Of a DNA stretch of 64,000 nucleotides, positions 58,815-64,000 are shown one piece after another. Both the position numbers and the translations under genes were made by a program. The stretch is from Gallionella sp. (GTDB taxonomy: Bacteria > Pseudomonadota > Gammaproteobacteria > Burkholderiales > Gallionellaceae): the NCBI GenBank assembly GCA_028710525.1, contig JAQTTY010000001.1:371143-435142 (forward strand). Direction: 5' to 3'. A model generated the notes under the pieces. The model was not told where the DNA came from. It did not search any database and saw only the letters and a program-made list of their open reading frames with translations. Positions within the stretch are counted from its first letter, which is position 1; each line of letters opens with the position of its first letter.

Positions 58815-60062
58815 ATGTTCTCCAGTAAAAACACCATCGCCCATACCGACCCCGAACTGTGGGCAGCTATCGAAAACGAGAATCGCCGTCAGGAAGAGCA
58901 TATCGAACTGATCGCATCGGAAAACTACACCAGCCCGGCGGTGATGGAGGCGCAGGGTAGCAAGCTGACCAATAAGTATGCGGAAGGTTATCCTGCCAAG
59001 CGTTACTACGGCGGCTGCGAATACGTCGACGTGGCTGAGCAACTGGCTATCGATCGTGCCAAGGCATTGTTCGGCGCAGAATATGCCAACGTACAGCCAC
59101 ATTCCGGCTCCCAAGCTAACCAAGCGGTCTATGTCTCGGTGCTGAAGCCCGGTGACACTATCTTGGGTATGTCCTTGGCGCACGGCGGTCACCTGACTCA
59201 CGGTGCAACGGTCAACATCAGCGGCAAGTTGTACAACGCTATCCAGTACGGTTTGAACGACAAAGAAGAGATCGACTACGACCAAGTGCAAGCGTTGGCT
59301 AACGAGCACAAGCCCAAGATGATCGTCGCGGGCGCTTCGGCCTATGCGCTGGTGATCGATTGGAAACGTTTCCGCGCTATTGCTGACAGCGTTGGGGCTT
59401 ATCTGTTCGTGGACATGGCGCATTACGCCGGTCTGATCGCGGCAGGTGTCTATCCTTCCCCAGTCGGTATCGCCGACTTCGTCACCACCACGACTCACAA
59501 GACTTTGCGCGGCCCACGTGGCGGCTTGATCTTGGCTAAGGCCGAGCACGAGAAGGCGCTGAATTCCGCGATCTTCCCGCAACTGCAAGGCGGTCCGCTG
59601 ATGCACGTCATCGCAGCTAAGGCTGTGGCGTTCAAGGAAGCGGGCAGCAAAGAATTCAAGGCTTACCAGAAGCAAGTGGTAGACAACGCACGTGTGATGA
59701 CCAAGGTTCTGACAGAGCGTGGTATGCGCATCGTATCTGGTCGCACCGACAGCCACGTGTTCTTGGTCGATCTGCAAGCTAAGAGCCTGACCGGTAAAGA
59801 TGCCGAAGCCGCTCTGGGTCGCGCTCATATCACCGTTAATAAGAACGCCATCCCTAATGATCCGCAAAAGCCTTTCGTGACTTCTGGTATCCGTATCGGT
59901 ACACCTGCAATGACTACGCGTGGCTTTAAGGAATTGGAAGCTGAAAAGTTGGCTCACCTGATTGCCGATGTACTGGATGCGCCTAACGATGAGGCGGTTA
60001 CAGCTCGCGTAGTTGCTGAAGTGAAGTTGCTGACGACTAAGTTCCCCGTATACGGTGCTTAA
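58815..60062 (+). CDS. glyA: Serine hydroxymethyltransferase
   Basis: [61 protein letters not shown]. Confidence 0.97.
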   Translation: MFSSKNTIAHTDPELWAAIENENRRQEEHIELIASENYTSPAVMEAQGSKLTNKYAEGYPAKRYYGGCEYVDVAEQLAIDRAKALFGAEYANVQPHSGSQANQAVYVSVLKPGDTILGMSLAHGGHLTHGATVNISGKLYNAIQYGLNDKEEIDYDQVQALANEHKPKMIVAGASAYALVIDWKRFRAIADSVGAYLFVDMAHYAGLIAAGVYPSPVGIADFVTTTTHKTLRGPRGGLILAKAEHEKALNSAIFPQLQGGPLMHVIAAKAVAFKEAGSKEFKAYQKQVVDNARVMTKVLTERGMRIVSGRTDSHVFLVDLQAKSLTGKDAEAALGRAHITVNKNAIPNDPQKPFVTSGIRIGTPAMTTRGFKELEAEKLAHLIADVLDAPNDEAVTARVVAEVKLLTTKFPVYGA

Positions 60063-60143
60063 AGCGAATAGTAGGAATTAAGGAGTGGTCAGTGCGAGCG
60101 TGCTTGCGACTGACCACTTTTACTTCCAACTTTCCAATAATCT

Positions 60144-60629
60144 ATGAAGTGTCCATTCTGTAAAGGTCACGAGACCCAAGTCGTCGACACCCGCGAGAGC
60201 GAGGAGGGCGATAGCATCCGTCGTCGCCGTCGTTGCGTGTCTTGCGAGAAACGCTTCACCACCTACGAAACCGTAGAGTTGCGCATGCCGCAAGTTGTCA
60301 AACACAACGGTACGCGTAGCGAGTTCGATGCCGATAAGTTGCGCACCAGCTTCAAGCGCGCCTTACATAAACGTCCGGTGCCGACCGAGTTGGTGGATGC
60401 CGCGATCGATCACGTATCGCAAAAGATTTTCGCGCTCGGTGAGCGCGAGATCGGCTCGCGTCAGGTCGGCGAGATGGTGATGAAGGAATTGCTCAAACTC
60501 GACAAGGTCGCCTATATACGCTTCGCCTCGGTGTACAAGAGCTTCCAAGATGTCGGCGATTTTGCCGATGCGGTGGATGCGGTGAGTGACGCACCTGCAC
60601 GCAAGGGTGCGGACAAGCGCAAGAGCTGA
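60144..60629 (+). CDS. nrdR: Transcriptional repressor NrdR
   Basis: [42 protein letters not shown]. Confidence 0.97.
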   Translation: MKCPFCKGHETQVVDTRESEEGDSIRRRRRCVSCEKRFTTYETVELRMPQVVKHNGTRSEFDADKLRTSFKRALHKRPVPTELVDAAIDHVSQKIFALGEREIGSRQVGEMVMKELLKLDKVAYIRFASVYKSFQDVGDFADAVDAVSDAPARKGADKRKS

Positions 60630-61729
60630 TGTACACCTCGGCCGACAGCGAACACATGGCACAGGCGCTGCGCTTAGCAGAGCAGGGTATGTATAGCACC
60701 AGTCCCAATCCTCGTGTCGGATGTGTCTTAGTAAATGAAGGGCGTGTGGTCGGTACGGGTTGGCATCAAAGAGCGGGTGAGCCGCATGCAGAGGTCTACG
60801 CGCTGAGTGAGGCGGGAGAGGCGGCACAAGGTGCCACGGCTTATGTCACGCTGGAACCTTGCTCCCACCATGGTCGTACTCCGCCCTGTGCGGATGGCTT
60901 GATCGCCGCCGGTGTAAGCCGAGTGGTGGTGGCGATGCAAGATCCCAATCCGCTAGTTGCCGGTAAAGGTATTGCAAAGTTGCAAGCCGCCGGTATCGCA
61001 GTGGAATGTGGTCTGATGGAAGCGCAGGCGCGCGAGCTAAATATAGGTTTTGTGTCGCGAATGATGCATGGTATGCCCTATGTGCGCAGCAAGGTGGGCA
61101 TGAGTCTGGATGGTCGTACCGCGCTGAAGAATGGCGTGAGCCAGTGGATCACTGGGCCGCAAGCGCGGCGTGATGTACAACACTGGCGTGCGCGTTCCTG
61201 TGCCGTGTTGACTGGTATAGAGACGGTGTTGGCCGATGATGCGCAACTCAATGTGCGTGATATAGCAATGCTGCGGCAACCCTTGCGCGTGGTGCTGGAT
61301 AGCCAGTTACGCATGCCGCTGAGTGCAAAGATGCTGATTGGTGGTGGCGTGTTGGTCTATACCATCACGTCCGATGCGCAGAAGAGCGCACGGCTGGAAG
61401 CACTAGGCGCGACAGTCTGCGTATTGGATGCAGTAAGTGGGCGAGTCGATCTGGTCGCGATGCTCAAGGACTTAGCGCAACGTGGTATCAACGAGGTGCT
61501 GGTGGAAGCAGGTAGCGTACTTAATGGCGCGCTACTGCAAGCGGGATTGGTAGATGAGTTGGTGTTCTATATCGCGCCGCAGCTACTAGGTGACATGGCG
61601 CGAGGCATGGCGGGACTGGGCGAGCTGACCGGATTGGAGCAGCGTATCGAATTGCAATGGCAGGATGTGCGCCAAGTCGGACCCGACTTGCGCGTGTCGG
61701 CAAAAGTGAAAAGGAAGTCTCATGTTTAG
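60629..61729 (+). CDS. ribD: Bifunctional riboflavin biosynthesis protein RibD
   Basis: Deaminase GEPHAEVYAL...LEPCSHHGRTPPCADGLI; reductase SLDGRTALKNGVSQWITG, VLVEAGSVLNGALL. Confidence 0.96.
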   Translation: MYTSADSEHMAQALRLAEQGMYSTSPNPRVGCVLVNEGRVVGTGWHQRAGEPHAEVYALSEAGEAAQGATAYVTLEPCSHHGRTPPCADGLIAAGVSRVVVAMQDPNPLVAGKGIAKLQAAGIAVECGLMEAQARELNIGFVSRMMHGMPYVRSKVGMSLDGRTALKNGVSQWITGPQARRDVQHWRARSCAVLTGIETVLADDAQLNVRDIAMLRQPLRVVLDSQLRMPLSAKMLIGGGVLVYTITSDAQKSARLEALGATVCVLDAVSGRVDLVAMLKDLAQRGINEVLVEAGSVLNGALLQAGLVDELVFYIAPQLLGDMARGMAGLGELTGLEQRIELQWQDVRQVGPDLRVSAKVKRKSHV

Positions 61730-62312
61730 TGGCATCATCGCCGACGTTGGGCGCATCACCAATACTGCAGACCGTGAAGGCGGACTGCGTCTCACTATAG
61801 ATACCAACGCATTGGGTTTGGACGATGTGTTGCTGGGCGATAGCATTGCAGTGAACGGGGTGTGCCTCACCGTCATCGCATTGGACGGCTATGCCTTTAC
61901 CGTGGACGTGTCGCGCGAAACCTTAGATTGCACGGTTGGCCTAGATACTTTGGGTGCGGCGGTTAATCTGGAGAAAGCGCTGCGTCTGTCTGACCGTTTG
62001 GGTGGACATCTGGTAAGTGGTCATGTGGATGGCGTGGGAGATGTAATCGCTTTCGATGATCTCGGCGAGAGTTGGAAGTTGACGATACGCGCACCTCAGG
62101 CGCTGGCTAAATTCATTGCACCCAAGGGCTCGGTCACAGTCAATGGCGTGAGTCTGACCACCAATCGTGTCGAGGGTAGCGAATTCGACTTAAACCTTAT
62201 TCCGCATACCCTGCAGATGACCAATCTCAAAAACTTGGTGGCAGGCGCACAGGTCAATTTAGAAGTCGATCTGATCGCACGTTACGTCGAGCGGATGCTG
62301 GGTAAAGAGTAG
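61722..62312 (+). CDS. ribE: Riboflavin synthase alpha subunit
   Basis: MFSGIIADVGRI, GDSIAVNGVCLTV, HLVSGHVDGVG, GSVTVNGVSLT. Confidence 0.96.
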   Translation: MFSGIIADVGRITNTADREGGLRLTIDTNALGLDDVLLGDSIAVNGVCLTVIALDGYAFTVDVSRETLDCTVGLDTLGAAVNLEKALRLSDRLGGHLVSGHVDGVGDVIAFDDLGESWKLTIRAPQALAKFIAPKGSVTVNGVSLTTNRVEGSEFDLNLIPHTLQMTNLKNLVAGAQVNLEVDLIARYVERMLGKE

Positions 62313-62366
62313 GGATGAAGCTCAAGCAATCGTTGTGTTTTTGACAAAGTAAGTTGAGATACTGGA

Positions 62367-63866
62367 ATGCTTTTTAACTCCTACGGATTTATCTTTATCT
62401 ACCTACCGATAGTGCTGCTGGGGTTTTTCTGGCTTGCAAGAGTCGGTGAAAATTTATCGGCAGCATGGCTAGCATGTGCGTCATTGTTTTTTTATGGTTA
62501 TTGGAATCCCAACTACGTTTTACTTCTACTGCTTTCAATAATTAGCAATTACGCATTTGGTCTCTGGATCGCGCGAACAGATCTAATAATCAAGAATCGT
62601 AGCTTAAATAAAAAGCAAGTTCTGATAGGTGCAATCACCGCCAACCTATTGCTGCTTGCCTACTATAAGTACGCCAATTTTTTTGTCGATAGTATTAACG
62701 GAGTTGCAGATGTAAATTGGCAGATAGCGGAAATCATTTTGCCACTTGGCATCTCGTTTTTTACATTCACCCAAATTGCGTTTCTAGTCGATACTTATCA
62801 AGGTAAGGTCAAGGAATTCAATTTCATTCATTACACTTTGTTTGTCACCTACTTCCCGCATTTAATTGCCGGCCCAGTGTTGCACCACAAAGAGATGATG
62901 CCGCAATTTTCGCTAACCTCAACCTATCGTTTCAAGTACGAGAATATGGTTGTTGGATGCGCTATCTTCTTTATAGGTTTATTCAAAAAAGTAGTGTTAG
63001 CAGATGGCCTTTCAATGTTTGTCGGTCCGGTATTTAACGCACCCGGCATCGGAGTACATCTAACTTTTATCGAGGCTTGGGGCGGCGCTCTGTGTTACAC
63101 GCTGCAATTGTATTTTGACTTTTCTGGGTATTCGGATATGGCAATAGGACTTTCGCGCATGTTCGGCGTGGTATTGCCCCTGAATTTCCACTCGCCCTAT
63201 AAGTCTGTAAATATTATTGAGTTCTGGCGTCGATGGCACATGACGCTTTCACGCTTTTTACGTGACTATTTGTACTTTGCTTTGGGCGGCAACCGCAAGG
63301 GCACTTCACGTCGTTATATTAATTTGATGGCAACGATGCTTTTAGGAGGACTTTGGCACGGTGCAGGTTGGACATTTGTTATTTGGGGCGGATTGCATGG
63401 AGTATTTCTAAGTCTTAACCATGCTTGGCATGTTCTGCGTCGAAGATTGGGACAAGATCCGGAGCAACCACTTTCTAAGCCTGCGCATCTGATGTCTGTT
63501 CTTTTTACTTTTTTAGTGGTGTCTTTTGCTTGGGTATTTTTCAGAGCCGACGATTTGCATCATGCGATGACCATAGTCCAAGCTATGCTTGGGCAAAATG
63601 GATTTGATCTGCACGCAGCCAACTCCTTAGTAAGTCACACTACACGTAACTATCTGCTGATTGCTATGTCGATAGTTTGGCTGGCACCCAACACGCAACA
63701 AATTATGCAAAATTTCCGTCCCGCACTTGATACGCCCATTCGTATGACTGTCACTCGCTTAGTTTGGAAGCCAAGTTATAAGTGGGCGCTCATACATGCC
63801 TTCGCTGCGATGATAAGTTTGATGTCCCTTTCTGAATTGAGTGAATTTATCTATTTCCAATTCTAA
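62367..63866 (+). CDS. MBOAT family O-acyltransferase (AlgI-like)
   Basis: FGLWIARTD, FDFSGYSDMAIGLSRMFGV, FWRRWHMTLSRFLRDYLYFALGGNRKG, LGGLWHGAGWTFVIWGGLHG. Confidence 0.93.
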   Translation: MLFNSYGFIFIYLPIVLLGFFWLARVGENLSAAWLACASLFFYGYWNPNYVLLLLLSIISNYAFGLWIARTDLIIKNRSLNKKQVLIGAITANLLLLAYYKYANFFVDSINGVADVNWQIAEIILPLGISFFTFTQIAFLVDTYQGKVKEFNFIHYTLFVTYFPHLIAGPVLHHKEMMPQFSLTSTYRFKYENMVVGCAIFFIGLFKKVVLADGLSMFVGPVFNAPGIGVHLTFIEAWGGALCYTLQLYFDFSGYSDMAIGLSRMFGVVLPLNFHSPYKSVNIIEFWRRWHMTLSRFLRDYLYFALGGNRKGTSRRYINLMATMLLGGLWHGAGWTFVIWGGLHGVFLSLNHAWHVLRRRLGQDPEQPLSKPAHLMSVLFTFLVVSFAWVFFRADDLHHAMTIVQAMLGQNGFDLHAANSLVSHTTRNYLLIAMSIVWLAPNTQQIMQNFRPALDTPIRMTVTRLVWKPSYKWALIHAFAAMISLMSLSELSEFIYFQF

Positions 63867-63878
63867 ATGACCACTCAC

Positions 63879-64000
63879 TAGTGTCCGGTTAAGAATCGAA
63901 TAGATTCAGTTGGTTGCTGAAATCGGTGTTTGTTGCCTCGCCACGGATGCCCTGCAAGGCTTGTTGTATGGGCATTTTCTCGAACAGAGTGACCGACAGA
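63879..64000 (-). mobile_element. Right-edge end of an insertion sequence with transposase C-terminus (IS4-like; family tentative)
   Basis: Minus-strand frame LSVTLFEKMPIQQALQGIRGEATNTDFSNQLNLFDS* (stop 63889-63891) immediately inside a candidate end TAGTGTCCGGTTAAG. Confidence 0.6.

Noticed and set aside
58800-59957. 385-aa minus-strand ORF opposite glyA
   Set aside because: Antisense to glyA; no recognisable motifs
1-64000. CRISPR array, rRNA operon or complete prophage
   Set aside because: No regularly spaced direct repeats, rRNA sequence or phage structural genes were recognised anywhere in the window

Overview
This 64 kb window is a gene-dense bacterial chromosome segment. Gene content and synteny look betaproteobacterial, possibly Gallionellaceae/Nitrosomonadales, but that taxonomy is inference only. 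Most of it is housekeeping: rlmD, tex, yccA, tRNA-Asp/tRNA-Ser, queD, a moxR/DUF58/transglutaminase operon, alaA-like/hom/thrC, rnfABCDGE-nth, oxyR/catalase, a marR/cytochrome b561/yceI/yceI operon, kup, pyrD, the bpt/aat N-degron transferases, yjgA (darP), pmbA, glyA-nrdR-ribD-ribE, and an algI-like MBOAT gene next to an IS end at the right edge. The best candidate for an accessory, poorly described system is a translationally coupled AAA ATPase + DUF4276 (Toprim-like) gene pair between hom and thrC (about 23.48-25.36 kb). Other points of interest are: a 44-bp duplication of the 5' half of tRNA-Ser that breaks at the anticodon; tandem palindromic operators upstream of marR; tandem LysM/FecR paralogs; a calcium-loop-bearing Ig-like lipoprotein; several unrecorded small ORFs; REP-like G-run repeats; a GldC-like protein; a BCS1-like ATPase; a PilZ-like large protein; and a zinc-ribbon/HEAGH membrane protein. 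No rRNA or CRISPR array was seen. All calls come from reading the sequence and ORF translations; no database search was run.
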